Source: an uncultured Microbacterium sp. (lineage in GTDB: Bacteria; Actinomycetota; Actinomycetes; Actinomycetales; Microbacteriaceae). Taken from it: a stretch of 64,000 nt of DNA. The position numbers and the translations under genes are program-made. The notes below the pieces were generated by a model, which made no database searches, was not told the DNA's origin, and saw only the letters and a program-made list of their open reading frames with translations. Positions 16,539 to 29,421 of the stretch are shown here, piece after piece. The stretch is from positions 310,001-374,000 of the forward strand of contig NZ_FLQR01000001.1 in NCBI RefSeq assembly GCF_900078385.1, read 5' to 3'. The stretch's first letter is position 1. Each line of letters begins with the position of its first letter.

Positions 16539-17933
16539 TCAACCAGGGTGGGTCATCGAGAGCAGATCCAGCTTCTCATCGAGCTGAGCCTCGGTCAGTT
16601 CGCCCCGTTCGAGGTACCCGAGATCGATGACCGCCTCGCGCACCGTGATGCCTCGGGCGACCGAGTGCTTGGCGATCTTCGCGGCCGCCTCGTAGCCGAT
16701 CAGCTTGTTCAGGGGCGTCACGATCGACGGCGACATGCCCGCGTACGCGGCGCTGCGCTCGAGGTTCGCCTCGAGCCCGTCGACGGTCTTGTCGGCGAGG
16801 ACGCGCATCGCGTTGGAGAGCAGACGGATCGATTCCAGGAGCGCCGTGCCCATGACGGGGATCGCGACGTTGAGCTCGAACGAGCCGGAGGCGCCCGCCC
16901 ACGCCACCGTCGCGTCGTTGCCGATCACGCGCGCGCAGACCATGAGCGTGGCCTCGGGGACGACGGGGTTGACCTTGCCCGGCATGATCGAGGAGCCCGG
17001 CTGCAGGTCGGGGATGTGCAGCTCGCCGAGGCCCGTGTTCGGTCCCGAGCCCATCCAGCGGATGTCGTTGTTGATCTTGGTGAGCGAGACCGCGATCGTG
17101 CGGAGCGCCCCGGACGCCTCGACGAGGCCGTCGCGGTTGGCCTGCGCCTCGAAGTGGTCCTTCGCCTCGGTGATCGGCAGTTCGGTCTCGGACGCGAGCA
17201 GCGCGATGACCTTCTGCGGGAACCCGAGCGGCGTGTTGATGCCGGTGCCGACGGCCGTGCCGCCCAGCGGCACCTCACCGACCCGGGGGAGCACGGACTG
17301 CACGCGCTCGATGCCGAGGCGCATCTGGCGCGCGTAGCCGCCGAACTCCTGCCCGAGCGTGACGGGGGTGGCGTCCATGAGGTGCGTGCGGCCCGACTTG
17401 ACGGCGTCCTTCCACAGCTCCGCCTTGGCCTCCAGGGCCACCGCGAGGTGGTCGAGCGCCGGGATGAGGTCGTCGATGAGGGCCTGCGTCACGGCGATGT
17501 GGACCGACGTCGGGAACACGTCGTTGGAGGACTGCGACGCGTTGACGTGGTCGTTCGGGTGCACGGGTGCGCCGAGCTTCTGCGTCGCGAGGTTCGCGAG
17601 GACCTCGTTCATGTTCATGTTCGACGACGTGCCGGAGCCGGTCTGGTAGGTGTCGACGGGGAAGTGCGCGTCGTAGCGGCCCGTGATCACGTCGTCGGCG
17701 GCGGACGCGATGGCATCCGCGATGGCGCCGTCGAGGGTGCCGAGTTCCTTGTTCGCGAGGGCCGCGGCCTTCTTGATGCGCGCGAGTGCCGCGATCTGCG
17801 TCGACTCCAGGCCCTTGCCCGAGATGGGGAAGTTCTCGACGGCGCGCTGCGTCTGCGCGGCGTAGAGCGCATCCTTCGGAACGCGCACCTCTCCCATCGT
17901 GTCGTGCTCGATGCGGTACTCGATGTCGGCCAT
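16539..17933 (-). CDS. fumC: Class II fumarate hydratase
   Basis: A 464-aa TCA-cycle enzyme that interconverts fumarate and malate in the cytosol as a tetramer. Landmarks are [59 protein letters not shown] (catalytic-base region) and the superfamily signature [15 protein letters not shown]. Length is typical of FumC. It lies 53 bp downstream of the carbonic anhydrase gene on the same strand, a pairing that links dicarboxylate and bicarbonate metabolism by position only. Confidence 0.96.
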   Translation of the reverse strand: MADIEYRIEHDTMGEVRVPKDALYAAQTQRAVENFPISGKGLESTQIAALARIKKAAALANKELGTLDGAIADAIASAADDVITGRYDAHFPVDTYQTGSGTSSNMNMNEVLANLATQKLGAPVHPNDHVNASQSSNDVFPTSVHIAVTQALIDDLIPALDHLAVALEAKAELWKDAVKSGRTHLMDATPVTLGQEFGGYARQMRLGIERVQSVLPRVGEVPLGGTAVGTGINTPLGFPQKVIALLASETELPITEAKDHFEAQANRDGLVEASGALRTIAVSLTKINNDIRWMGSGPNTGLGELHIPDLQPGSSIMPGKVNPVVPEATLMVCARVIGNDATVAWAGASGSFELNVAIPVMGTALLESIRLLSNAMRVLADKTVDGLEANLERSAAYAGMSPSIVTPLNKLIGYEAAAKIAKHSVARGITVREAVIDLGYLERGELTEAQLDEKLDLLSMTHPG

Positions 17934-17986
17934 GGCGGTCACGTCCTCGTTTCCTGGGTGGGGTGAAGAAAGGCGGGTCAGACGAC

Positions 17987-18631
17987 TCAGTCGGCGATGC
18001 CGACCATCACGTCGGGCACGGCGGTGCCCTCGCCGAGCCGGTAGTTGGCCCCGACGATGCCGAGTCGCCCGGCGGCGACGGCGGTGCTGATGAGCTCGGA
18101 GGTGTGCAGCAGCTCCGTCACGGTGTCGCGGAGGTGCTCGCGGCCGACCTCCTCGGCGTCCACCGAGGACGTCGTGACGCCCGTGTCGGCGCCGGCGCGC
18201 AGCACGCGGCGGACGGCCGGCACGATCGGCGCGATCTGGCGCCAGATCGCGGCGGGCAGGGCGGGGGAGTCCAGCGAGGTGGAGTCGATCGCGGCACGGA
18301 CGGCGCCGCACTCGTCGTGGCCGAGCACGATGATGAGGGGCACGTCCAGCACCGCGACGGCGTACTCGAGGCTGCCGACGACCGAGTCGGAGATGACCTG
18401 GCCGGCGTTGCGGATGACGAAGAGGTCGCCGAGACCCTTGTCGAAGATGATCTCGGCCGCGAGGCGCGAGTCCGCGCAGCCGAAGAGCGCGGCACGGGGC
18501 GTCTGCGTGTGCGCGAGCTCGTTGCGGCGTTCGACGTCCTGGCGCGGGTGCCGGGGTTCACCGGCGACGAAGCGTGCGTTGCCGCGCTGCATCTCGGCCC
18601 AGACCTGGGCGGGGGTGGGGCGATCGCTCAC
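17987..18631 (-). CDS. Beta-class carbonic anhydrase
   Basis: A 214-aa zinc enzyme interconverting CO2 and bicarbonate. Zinc ligands are visible: Cys in [13 protein letters not shown], and His and Cys in [13 protein letters not shown]. The Asp-Arg dyad is ADSR, and [22 protein letters not shown] is conserved. The GTG start overlaps the stop of the DUF4245 gene by four bases, so it belongs to the xseA-xseB-DUF4245 transcript. Confidence 0.94.
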   Translation of the reverse strand: MSDRPTPAQVWAEMQRGNARFVAGEPRHPRQDVERRNELAHTQTPRAALFGCADSRLAAEIIFDKGLGDLFVIRNAGQVISDSVVGSLEYAVAVLDVPLIIVLGHDECGAVRAAIDSTSLDSPALPAAIWRQIAPIVPAVRRVLRAGADTGVTTSSVDAEEVGREHLRDTVTELLHTSELISTAVAAGRLGIVGANYRLGEGTAVPDVMVGIAD

Positions 18632-19254
18632 GGTGTCTCCTCCTGCAGTCGGCGGACCTGGTCGGCGATGCCCTCCGCGGCGACGGCCGCCGTGTCGGCA
18701 TCCATGGCTCCGTAAATGAGGATCGTGTCGCCGCCCGCGCGGGTGGCCAGGGCGTACGAGATGTTGTCGGCACGGGCGGCCGCCGGGATCTCGTAGACCT
18801 CCCAGTCGAGGTCGTCGATCGCGACATCGCCGGACGGGGCGAAGCCGCCGAGGGTCTGCGACACCCAGCCGTCGTCGACGCCGATGCCCTGCGCGATGCG
18901 CACGAAGCCCTGCTGCGGCGCGTACACGACGCGCCATGTGCTGCCCTCCAGGCGTGCCGAGTTGGCGCGCCAGTCCGACGGCACCTCCGGGACGATGAGG
19001 CGGTGGTCGATGCGCTCCTGAGCCTCTGCCGCGGCGGCGGCGACGTCGACGGGCTCCGGCTCGGCGAGCGACCCGCGCGGGACCGCGAGCACGATGACGG
19101 CGACGACGGCGAGGGTGACCAGCAGAGCGGTGACGAGGTTCCGGAAGGTCTTGCTGGAGCGGTAGGCCTGCGAGGACGCGGCCTTCCGATCGGCGGTCTC
19201 CTGGGGCGTCTCGGGCCGTCCCAACTCGGCGACGATGCGCGGCGTCGTGGGCAT
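18628..19254 (-). CDS. DUF4245 membrane-anchored protein
   Basis: The product is 208 aa: a cytoplasmic N-terminus (about 45 residues), one membrane helix (NLVTALLVTLAVVAVIVLAV) and an extracytoplasmic domain with VPSDWRANSARLEGSTWRVVYAP and GWVSQTLGGFAPSG. This is the DUF4245 layout, conserved in actinobacteria next to exonuclease VII genes; function unknown. The ATG overlaps the xseB stop by one base (TGATG), and its stop overlaps the carbonic anhydrase start, so translation is coupled on both sides. Confidence 0.85.
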   Translation of the reverse strand: MPTTPRIVAELGRPETPQETADRKAASSQAYRSSKTFRNLVTALLVTLAVVAVIVLAVPRGSLAEPEPVDVAAAAAEAQERIDHRLIVPEVPSDWRANSARLEGSTWRVVYAPQQGFVRIAQGIGVDDGWVSQTLGGFAPSGDVAIDDLDWEVYEIPAAARADNISYALATRAGGDTILIYGAMDADTAAVAAEGIADQVRRLQEETP

Positions 19255-19487
19255 CACGACACCGCGTCGGCGGCGGGGCGGGACTCGTCCAGCCGGCGCT
19301 TGGCGCCGCGCAGCCACTCCTCGCACCGGGCCGCGAGGGCTTCGCCGCGCGTCCAGAGCAGGAGGGACTCCTCGAGGGTCGGGGCGCCCTGCTCGAGCTC
19401 GGCCACGACGCGCACGAGCTCGTCGCGGGCCTGCTCGAACGTGAGGTTCGAGACGTCGGCGGCGCCTTCGCTGGTCATGTCATCCAT
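19254..19487 (-). CDS. xseB: Exodeoxyribonuclease VII small subunit
   Basis: A 77-aa protein that forms the helical small subunit of exonuclease VII. The core motif is LTFEQARDELVRVVAELEQGAPTLEESLLLWTRGEALAARCEEWL. It lies one base after the xseA stop. An internal ATG at 19478 is an alternative start three residues in. The C-terminus overlaps the next gene by one base. Confidence 0.93.
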   Translation of the reverse strand: MDDMTSEGAADVSNLTFEQARDELVRVVAELEQGAPTLEESLLLWTRGEALAARCEEWLRGAKRRLDESRPAADAVS

Positions 19488-19488
19488 C

Positions 19489-20811
19489 CTAGAGCGGCCT
19501 CGCCGCGGCCTCGTCGACAGCGTCGTCGAGGAGGTCGGGCGCCGCCGACTCGGCCACCTCGCCCTCCGATCGCGCGGCGAACGACCCGCGCGCGACCGTC
19601 ACGACGACCGGTGCGCCGGCCGGCGCCTGCGCGGCGTCGCGCAGGATGACGCCGTCGCCGATGTGCGCGATGGCGTAGCCGCGGGCGAGGGTCGCGCCCG
19701 GAGACAGGGCGCGCAGCGATGCGCGGAGCTCGGCGGTGGTCCGGGTCGCGGCGTCCATCCGCCGCCGCGACTGGTCGCGGCCGCGGCTCAGCAGCGTCCA
19801 CACCTCCTGCGCGCGGGCGGACAGCATCGACTCCGGGTCGCGGAGGACCGGGCGGGACCGCAACTGCTTGAGCTGGGCGATGTCGTGCGAGATGCGCTGC
19901 GTCAGGCGCGTGCGCGCGCGACTGCGCAGCTGCTGCACGAGCGCGCGCTGCTCCGAGACGTCCGGCACGACGCGCTTCGCGGCGTCGGTCGGGGTCGAGG
20001 CGCGGACGTCGGCCACGTCGTCGAGGAGGGGGTGGTCGTTCTCGTGGCCGATGGCCGACACGATGGGGGTGGATGCGCCGGCCACCGCACGGAGCAGCCG
20101 CTCGTCGCTGAACCCGAGGAGCGTCTGCGGGTCGCCGCCGCCGCGCGCGATGACGATGACGTCGACGTCGGGGTCGGCATCCAGCGCGGCGAGGGCCGCG
20201 ATCGTCTCCGGGACGCACCGGTCGCCCTGGACGGCCGCGTGGATCGTGCGGAAGCGCACCTGCGGCCAGCGCAGCTCGGCGTTGCGGTGCACGTCCTTCT
20301 CGGCGTCGCTGCGCTCACCCGTGATGAGCCCGATGACGTGGGGGAGGAAGGGGAGAGGGCGCTTGCGGGCGGGATCGAACAGCCCTTCCGCGCGGAGCGT
20401 CGCGCGCAGCCGCTCCAGCCGCTCCAACTGATCGCCGAGACCCGTGTGCCGCATCGCGGAGACGGTGTAGCTGAACTCCCCGCTCTTGACGTAGTAGTCG
20501 CCCTTGACGCACGCGACGACCCGGTCCCCGACGGCGAGGTCGTCGGGGAGGCGCTGCAGCGTCGAGGACCAGAGCCGGAACGAGATCGAGGCATCTCCCG
20601 CCGCGTCCTTCAGGCGGCCGAAGACGTGCCCGCCGCGCTTGTTCCACGCCGTGATCTCGCCCTCGACCCACACGGCGCCCCAGCGCTGCACGAAGTCGCG
20701 GACGGTCTCGCCGAGCCGCGAGATCGAGGTGGGTGTCTGGGGCGAGGAGTCGCGCGGGTGCACGGCATCCGGCGGCGGGGTCTCCCCGGCGGCAGCCTCG
20801 AACGTCGTCAT
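19489..20811 (-). CDS. xseA: Exodeoxyribonuclease VII large subunit
   Basis: A 440-aa catalytic subunit degrading single-stranded DNA. The N-terminal OB domain has VWVEGEITAWNKRGGHVFGRLKD. The catalytic core follows: LPHVIGLITGERSDAEKD, VDVIVIARGGGDPQTLLGFSDERLLRAV and PIVSAIGHENDHPLLDDVADVRASTPTDAA. The long helical region after residue 270 is where XseB binds. The ATG 20811 has GAAGGG upstream. It is divergent from ispH. Confidence 0.94.
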   Translation of the reverse strand: MTTFEAAAGETPPPDAVHPRDSSPQTPTSISRLGETVRDFVQRWGAVWVEGEITAWNKRGGHVFGRLKDAAGDASISFRLWSSTLQRLPDDLAVGDRVVACVKGDYYVKSGEFSYTVSAMRHTGLGDQLERLERLRATLRAEGLFDPARKRPLPFLPHVIGLITGERSDAEKDVHRNAELRWPQVRFRTIHAAVQGDRCVPETIAALAALDADPDVDVIVIARGGGDPQTLLGFSDERLLRAVAGASTPIVSAIGHENDHPLLDDVADVRASTPTDAAKRVVPDVSEQRALVQQLRSRARTRLTQRISHDIAQLKQLRSRPVLRDPESMLSARAQEVWTLLSRGRDQSRRRMDAATRTTAELRASLRALSPGATLARGYAIAHIGDGVILRDAAQAPAGAPVVVTVARGSFAARSEGEVAESAAPDLLDDAVDEAAARPL

Positions 20812-20846
20812 GAGCACCCTTCGGCCCGCGCACAGGACGGCATCCG

Positions 20847-20852
20847 TAGACT
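20847..20852 (+). promoter_or_regulatory. -10 box of leaderless ispH promoter
   Basis: TAGACT lies six bases before GTG 20859. No ribosome site is present, so the mRNA very probably begins at the start codon. Confidence 0.6.
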
Positions 20853-20858
20853 CGACGT

Positions 20859-21944
20859 GTGAGCACAACCGCCGTCCGTCTGCCTTTGCCCCGCATCCCG
20901 GGGCCGCGCGGGCGGCTCCAGGATAACCCCGTCAACGGACACAAGAAGATCCTGCTCGCCGCACCGCGCGGCTACTGCGCGGGCGTGGACCGGGCGGTGA
21001 TCGCCGTCGAGAAGGCGCTCGAGCGCTTCGGCGCCCCCGTGTACGTGCGCAAGCAGATCGTCCACAACATCCACGTCGTGACGGAGCTCGAGGCGCAGGG
21101 CGCCATCTTCGTCGAGGAGGTGGATGAGGTGCCGCCGGGCGCGCACGTCGTCTTCAGTGCGCACGGGGTGTCGCCCGCCGTCGTGACGGCGGCCGCCGAC
21201 CGCGGACTCCAGGCCATCGACGCGACCTGCCCGCTCGTGACGAAGGTGCACCGCGAGGCCGTCCGCTTCGCCCGGGACGACTTCGAGATCCTGCTGATCG
21301 GGCACGAGGGCCACGAAGAGGTCGAGGGCACGGCCGGTGAGGCGCCCGAGCACATCACGGTCGTCAACTCGCCCGACCACGCCGACGTCGTCGAGGTGAA
21401 GGATCCGTCGAAGGTCGTGTGGCTCTCGCAGACCACGCTCTCCGTCGACGAGACGATGGAGACGGTCCGCCGGCTCCGCGAGCGCTTCCCGCAGCTGCAG
21501 GATCCGCCGTCGGACGACATCTGCTACGCGACGCAGAACCGCCAGGTCGCGATCAAGAAGGTCGCGAAGGATGCCGATCTCGTGATCGTCGTCGGCTCGG
21601 CCAACTCGTCCAACAGCGTCCGGCTCGTCGAGGTCGCCCTCGAGTACGGCGCGCACGCGGCGTACCGCGTCGACTACGCGCACGAGATCCAGCAGTCCTG
21701 GCTCGACGGCGTCGAGACGGTCGGGGTGACATCGGGCGCCTCGGTTCCCGAGGTCCTCGTGCGCGAGGTGCTCGACGAGCTCGCCGGGGCCGGCTATCGC
21801 GACGTCGAGCAGGTGCGCACCGCGGAGGAGGACCTGCTGTTCTCCCTGCCGAAGGAGCTGCGTCAGGACTCCTCCGGGCGCCGCGACGAGCGCGCCCTCG
21901 GCGGCCGTGCCGCGGCGTCGCCCGAGGGAGAGGCCTCGGCGTGA
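20859..21944 (+). CDS. ispH: 4-Hydroxy-3-methylbut-2-enyl diphosphate reductase
   Basis: The product is 361 aa. IspH is a [4Fe-4S] enzyme that makes IPP and DMAPP in the last step of the MEP isoprenoid pathway, upstream of the cis-prenyltransferase at 11334. The three cluster cysteines are in [25 protein letters not shown] and [21 protein letters not shown] and [17 protein letters not shown] bind substrate. The N-terminal extension (about 25 residues) and C-terminal acidic tail are common in actinobacteria. The start is supported by the leaderless -10. Confidence 0.95.
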   Translation: MSTTAVRLPLPRIPGPRGRLQDNPVNGHKKILLAAPRGYCAGVDRAVIAVEKALERFGAPVYVRKQIVHNIHVVTELEAQGAIFVEEVDEVPPGAHVVFSAHGVSPAVVTAAADRGLQAIDATCPLVTKVHREAVRFARDDFEILLIGHEGHEEVEGTAGEAPEHITVVNSPDHADVVEVKDPSKVVWLSQTTLSVDETMETVRRLRERFPQLQDPPSDDICYATQNRQVAIKKVAKDADLVIVVGSANSSNSVRLVEVALEYGAHAAYRVDYAHEIQQSWLDGVETVGVTSGASVPEVLVREVLDELAGAGYRDVEQVRTAEEDLLFSLPKELRQDSSGRRDERALGGRAAASPEGEASA

Positions 21945-22498
21945 GCACGCCGGAGGAGTCGCGCCCGCGTCCTCAGTACGGCGAGTACGCCACCCCTGAG
22001 GAGCAGCGTGCCCGCATCCTCCAGCCGGCGCCCGACGCCGGGTCGCCGCACACTCCGCCGGCGGCTCCGGCCCCGTACGTCCCGCACCCGCCCGCCGCGC
22101 CCGCGACCACGACCGCCGCGCGCCCCTCGCGCACGGCGGACCGCATCATCACGATCGCCCTTCTCGCATACGGCCTCGTGACCGTGATCACGGCGGTGCC
22201 GCAGCTGCTGGACTTCGCGGGCTTCGCGGAGGCCTGGATGGAGATGGCGGGCGTCGAGGAGCCGTTCACGAACACGGCTCAGGGCGCCCAGTTCGGCGCC
22301 ATCGGCGCCGTCGTCTTCGTCGTCGGCTGGGTCGTGACGGCGCTGCTGTCGTGGCGCTCGCTGGCTCGCCGCCGGCTCACCTGGTGGATCCCGCTCGTCG
22401 GCGCGATCATCACCTTCCTGGCGGTGAGCGCCGTCCTGACGGTGCCGCTGCTGGGCGATCCCGCGATCGCGTCGCACTTCGCCGGCCTCGGAGGCTAG
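21941..22498 (+). CDS. DUF6264-like membrane protein
   Basis: A 185-aa protein starting in GTGA overlap with the ispH stop. A Pro/Ala-rich N-terminal third ([20 protein letters not shown]) is followed by three to four membrane helices (about residues 68-92, 108-132, 140-165). The motif [17 protein letters not shown] at the start is characteristic of a Microbacteriaceae family that I know as DUF6264. Function unknown; cotranscription with ispH is likely. Confidence 0.7.
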   Translation: MSTPEESRPRPQYGEYATPEEQRARILQPAPDAGSPHTPPAAPAPYVPHPPAAPATTTAARPSRTADRIITIALLAYGLVTVITAVPQLLDFAGFAEAWMEMAGVEEPFTNTAQGAQFGAIGAVVFVVGWVVTALLSWRSLARRRLTWWIPLVGAIITFLAVSAVLTVPLLGDPAIASHFAGLGG

Positions 22499-22513
22499 AT
22501 CCGAGACCTTTGC

Positions 22514-22539
22514 CCCGACGCTGCGTCGGGTGCTAGCGT
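22514..22539 (+). promoter_or_regulatory. Hairpin (terminator candidate) followed by -10 box
   Basis: CCCGACG (22514-22520) pairs with CGTCGGG (22524-22530) around a three-base loop, 15 bp after the previous stop. TAGCGT at 22534-22539 directly follows and is a likely -10 for the M23 gene, giving a leader of about 48 bases. Confidence 0.5.
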
Positions 22540-22593
22540 GACGCTGCGCGTCGCCCCCCGGTCGCGCACCTTCCCCCCCGAGGAGGCACCCCC

Positions 22594-24936
<2,343 letters not shown>

Positions 24937-24940
24937 CGGC

Positions 24941-25489
24941 ATGGCACAACTGCTCGCCGTGTGCGCCGTGCACCAGCTGCGGCCCGACAGCGGGACCGCG
25001 GGCGTGACCGCGATCGACAAGCGCCCCATGGCGACCGCGGTGCGGATCGGGCCCTACGGCGTCCGCACCGACGTGCAGGCGAACCGCAAGCACCATGGGG
25101 GACGGGACAAGGCGCTGTACGCGTACGCGCAGGAGGACGCCGAGTACTGGGAGCGGGAACTCGGCCGCGACGTCCCGCCGGGCTTCTTCGGAGAGAACCT
25201 GCGCACCGCCGGCATCGACGTGAACGCCGCCCGCATCGGCGAGATCTGGCGGATCGGCGATATCGTTCGCGTCGAGGTCACGATGCCGCGCACCCCGTGC
25301 CAGACCTTCGCCCGATGGATGGGCGGAGCGGAGCAGCGCGGCTGGGTGAAGCGCTTCTTCGACGCGCGGCGACCGGGACCCTACCTGCGTGTCGTGAAGG
25401 GCGGCATGGTCCAGGCGGGCGACGAGATCATCGTGGAGCACCGGCCGGAGGACGCGCCCGGCATCCTGGACGGCTACCGCGCGCCGTAG
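24941..25489 (+). CDS. MOSC domain protein
   Basis: The product is 182 aa. MOSC proteins bind the molybdenum cofactor or handle sulfur in the cytosol. Landmarks are TAIDKRPMATAVRIGPYGVRTDVQANRKHHGG, LYAYAQEDAEYWERELGR, GFFGENLRTAG and MPRTPCQTFARWMG, whose cysteine is the conserved sulfur-carrying residue. The size fits the YiiM-like subfamily, which detoxifies N-hydroxylated bases in E. coli. It follows the M23 gene by four bases, though the two are functionally unrelated. Confidence 0.9.
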   Translation: MAQLLAVCAVHQLRPDSGTAGVTAIDKRPMATAVRIGPYGVRTDVQANRKHHGGRDKALYAYAQEDAEYWERELGRDVPPGFFGENLRTAGIDVNAARIGEIWRIGDIVRVEVTMPRTPCQTFARWMGGAEQRGWVKRFFDARRPGPYLRVVKGGMVQAGDEIIVEHRPEDAPGILDGYRAP

Positions 25490-25503
25490 CGCGCCGCACA
25501 CGA

Positions 25504-25533
25504 CGATGCCCGGACCGCCGGGCCGGGGCATCG
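25504..25533. terminator. Bidirectional terminator between MOSC gene and fba
   Basis: CGATGCCC (25504-25511) pairs with GGGCATCG (25526-25533), with extra GC pairs inside. It sits between convergent stops. Confidence 0.7.
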
Positions 25534-25546
25534 CAGGTGGATCGGA

Positions 25547-26578
<1,032 letters not shown>

Positions 26579-26763
26579 GTCAGCTCCTCAAGTGGGCGTT
26601 GCGTGGCGGTTCGGTGTGCCACGGTCACTCTAGCGAAGCGGGGTCGTCCCGGTGAGCGGGGGAGCCGTGCAAACCCGCGCTGCGCTCCTGCCGCTGTGGA
26701 AAGAATCGCGAATCCTTCGCGCTCCGGGGCGGCGAAGCCCTCGTCCGGGCCGGGGGCGGGTCG

Positions 26764-26769
26764 TAGGCT
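26764..26769 (+). promoter_or_regulatory. -10 box of leaderless glpX promoter
   Basis: TAGGCT lies six bases before ATG 26776, with no ribosome site between. Confidence 0.6.
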
Positions 26770-26775
26770 GGCGAC

Positions 26776-27768
26776 ATGGTGAGCCTGACTGCAGACATGA
26801 GCCCGCTTCATCCGGACCGCAACCTGGCTCTCGAGCTCGTCCGGGCCACGGAGGCCGCGGCGATCCGCTCGGTCCCGTTCATCGGACGCGGCAAGAAGGA
26901 GCTCGCCGACGGTGCCGCCGTCGACGCGATGCGGGCGTTCCTGTCCACCGTGAACTTCGACGGGCTCATCGTGATCGGCGAGGGCGAGAAGGACAACGCG
27001 CCGATGCTCTTCAACGGCGAGCACGTCGGTACCGGACGCGGGCCGCAGTGCGACATCGCCGTCGACCCGATCGACGGGACCACGCTGACCGCCGAGGGCC
27101 GCAACAACGCGCTCTCGGTCATCGCCGTGTCCGACCGCGGGACGATGCTCGACGCGTCGGCGGTGTTCTACATGGACAAGCTCGTGACCGGCCCGGCAGG
27201 CGTGGGCGTCGTCGACATCCGCCTGCCGATCGGGGAGAACATCCGCCGGCTCGCGCAGGCGCTCGACAAGCCCGTCGACGAGCTCGTGGTGTCGGTGCTC
27301 AATCGCCCGCGGCACGCGACGCTCATCGACGAGATCCGCGAGGCCGGCGCCGGCACCCGCCTGATGAGCGACGGCGACGTCGCCGGCGGGATCAACGCGG
27401 CGCGCTTCAACGCCCGCACCGACATGTGCGTCGGGATCGGCGGCAGCCCCGAGGGCATCGTCACCGCGTGCGCCATCAAGGCGCTCGGCGGGCACATCCA
27501 GGGACGGCTGTGGGCGCGGGACGATGAGGAGAAGCAACGCGGCATCGATGCCGGTCTGAAGCTCGACGACCACGTCTACGAGGCCGACGACCTCGTCAAG
27601 GGCAGCAACACGATCTTCGTCGCGACGGGCGTCACGAACGGCGAACTCGTCGCCGGGGTGCGGCGCGCCGGCGCGGACTACCTCTTCACCGAGAGCGTCG
27701 TGCTGCGCGGCGCCTCGGGCACCATGCGACGGATCACCTCGGAGCACCTGACGTCCAAGTGGCTGTAG
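26776..27768 (+). CDS. glpX: Class II fructose-1,6-bisphosphatase
   Basis: A 330-aa enzyme that removes the C1 phosphate of fructose 1,6-bisphosphate in gluconeogenesis. GEGEKDNAPML and DIAVDPIDGTTLTAEGRNNALSVIA are the metal and phosphate motifs of the GlpX family, and GIGGSPEGIVTACAIKALGG closes the active site. Actinobacteria typically rely on GlpX as their only FBPase. TAGGCT six bases upstream supports the ATG start and leaderless translation. Confidence 0.95.
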   Translation: MVSLTADMSPLHPDRNLALELVRATEAAAIRSVPFIGRGKKELADGAAVDAMRAFLSTVNFDGLIVIGEGEKDNAPMLFNGEHVGTGRGPQCDIAVDPIDGTTLTAEGRNNALSVIAVSDRGTMLDASAVFYMDKLVTGPAGVGVVDIRLPIGENIRRLAQALDKPVDELVVSVLNRPRHATLIDEIREAGAGTRLMSDGDVAGGINAARFNARTDMCVGIGGSPEGIVTACAIKALGGHIQGRLWARDDEEKQRGIDAGLKLDDHVYEADDLVKGSNTIFVATGVTNGELVAGVRRAGADYLFTESVVLRGASGTMRRITSEHLTSKWL

Positions 27769-27913
27769 CTCCCGGCTCGTGATCTCGAACGGTCCGTGAC
27801 CGGATCGAGACGACTGGCTGTGTGCCGACACAGGGAAAGTGGGCGTGCCTCTGGCACAATGGCAACGGTGTCAGCGGCGACATGTTCGCCGTCCATGCAC
27901 ATCAGGAGACTTC

Positions 27914-28105
27914 ATGACCGCAGCTTCGAGCAGTCCGAGGACCGGGCAGTTGACCGTCCCCATCGACCCGGCGCGTCGTCCCGACGTCCTGTTGCGCCGC
28001 CGTGCCCCCGAGGGTCACCAGGTCAGCGGATGGTGGATGGTCGGTGCGTTCGTCTTCGTCTCGGGCGCCGTCGTCGGCCTCATGAACTTCTTCCCGGGCG
28101 GCTGA
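27914..28105 (+). CDS. Small single-pass membrane protein
   Basis: A 63-aa protein with an AGGAG ribosome site before its ATG. The N-terminal 38 residues are polar and basic (DPARRPDVLLRRRAPEGHQ). One membrane helix follows (GWWMVGAFVFVSGAVVGLMNFF), and the protein ends almost at the membrane. No family recognised. CACAAT at about 27855 could be its -10. Its last 26 bases overlap the 3' end of rmuC on the other strand. Confidence 0.65.
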   Translation: MTAASSSPRTGQLTVPIDPARRPDVLLRRRAPEGHQVSGWWMVGAFVFVSGAVVGLMNFFPGG

Positions 28106-29378
28106 GCCCCTCCTCGCCCTCGATCCGCGCACGCAGGTCGCCGACGTCGGCGACGAGCGGCGCCGTCAGCTCGGGCGCGGTCACGCGCTTCGGCGACTTC
28201 TCCACGAACGCCGGCGCCGCCACAGCATCCAGCTTCGTTTCGTCGATGCCCGGGAACCGGCGCGCGCTGACGAGGACGCGGGTCTCCAGCGAGCCGACGA
28301 GCCGGTTGTAGCTGTCGACCGTGCGCTCCAGCGCACGGCGGAGATCCTCGGCGTGCCCGGCCAAGCCGCCCAGGCGGTGGTACAGCTCGTTGCCGAGCTC
28401 GAACAGGGTGCGGGCCTCGTCGCTGACATCCTGCTGCGTCCAGGTGTACGCGACGGTCTTCAGCACCGCCCAGAGGTTCACCGGCGACGCGAGCGCGACG
28501 CGACGGCCGAACGCATAGTCCAGCAGCGACGGATCCTCCTCGAGCGCCGCGGCGAGGAGCGATTCGCTCGGGATGAAGCAGACGACGAACTCGGGGCTCG
28601 AGCGCAGCCCCGCCCAGTACGACTTCTTCGCGAGCGCATCCACGTGCGCACGGACGGCCTTCACGTGCTTCTCCAGCAACGCCTTGCGTCGCGCGCCCTC
28701 CTCGCCCTGCGCCGTCACCGGGATGGCGCTCGCCTCGAGGTAGGCGTCCAGCGGCACCTTCGCGTCGACCGCGAGCGCCTTGTCGCCGGGGAGCCGGACG
28801 ATGAGGTCGGGGCGCCCGGCGCCCGCATCCGAGCTGATCGCCGACTGGGTCTCGAAATCGACGAAGCGCGTGAGGCCCGCCGACTCGACGATGCGCCGCA
28901 GCTGCGTCTCGCCCCAGACGCCGCGGGCGGAGTTCGAGCGCAGTGCTCCGGCGAGCGATTCGGTCGTGGCACGCAGCGCTTCATCGGACTGCTGCGCGCG
29001 GCGCAGCTGCTCGGCGATCGAGCCGTACTGCGACTGCCGCTCGCGCTCGAGCTCGTCGACCTTCTGCTGCATGGACTGCAGGGTCTCCTGCACGGGTGCC
29101 AGCGCCCGCAGGACCAGCTGTTCGCGGCGCTCCCGCTCCTGCGCCGCCACCTGATCGGCGCGGGACTGGGCGCCGAGTTCGCGGTGCAGGGCGCGCTGCT
29201 GGTCGAGCTGCGCCGCGAGCGCCTCGCGCGCGGCCTCCGCGGCCGCCAGGCGCGCGGTCAGCGCTTCGCGGGCGGCGGCGGTCCGCTCCGCGGCGCGCGC
29301 GCCGCCGGCGAACCAGCCCGCGAGCAGCCCGGCGAACAGGCATGCGATCGCGACGACGGTGAACATGACGGCATCCAT
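28080..29378 (-). CDS. rmuC: RmuC family DNA recombination protein
   Basis: The product is 432 aa. A membrane helix (about residues 5-25) is followed by a long coiled coil rich in Ala, Arg and Gln (about 30-140), and then the RmuC nuclease-like domain. That domain has RGVWGETQLRRIVESAGL, RPDLIVRLPGDKALAVDAKVPLDAY (PD-(D/E)xK-like core) and SPEFVVCFIPSESLL. RmuC limits inversions at short inverted repeats. The gene ends inside a small opposite-strand gene. Confidence 0.93.
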   Translation of the reverse strand: MDAVMFTVVAIACLFAGLLAGWFAGGARAAERTAAAREALTARLAAAEAAREALAAQLDQQRALHRELGAQSRADQVAAQERERREQLVLRALAPVQETLQSMQQKVDELERERQSQYGSIAEQLRRAQQSDEALRATTESLAGALRSNSARGVWGETQLRRIVESAGLTRFVDFETQSAISSDAGAGRPDLIVRLPGDKALAVDAKVPLDAYLEASAIPVTAQGEEGARRKALLEKHVKAVRAHVDALAKKSYWAGLRSSPEFVVCFIPSESLLAAALEEDPSLLDYAFGRRVALASPVNLWAVLKTVAYTWTQQDVSDEARTLFELGNELYHRLGGLAGHAEDLRRALERTVDSYNRLVGSLETRVLVSARRFPGIDETKLDAVAAPAFVEKSPKRVTAPELTAPLVADVGDLRARIEGEEGLSRPGRSS

Positions 29379-29421
29379 ACCGTCAGGATGCCGCGGGGGT
29401 GCGACACCGGACGCGCGACAC

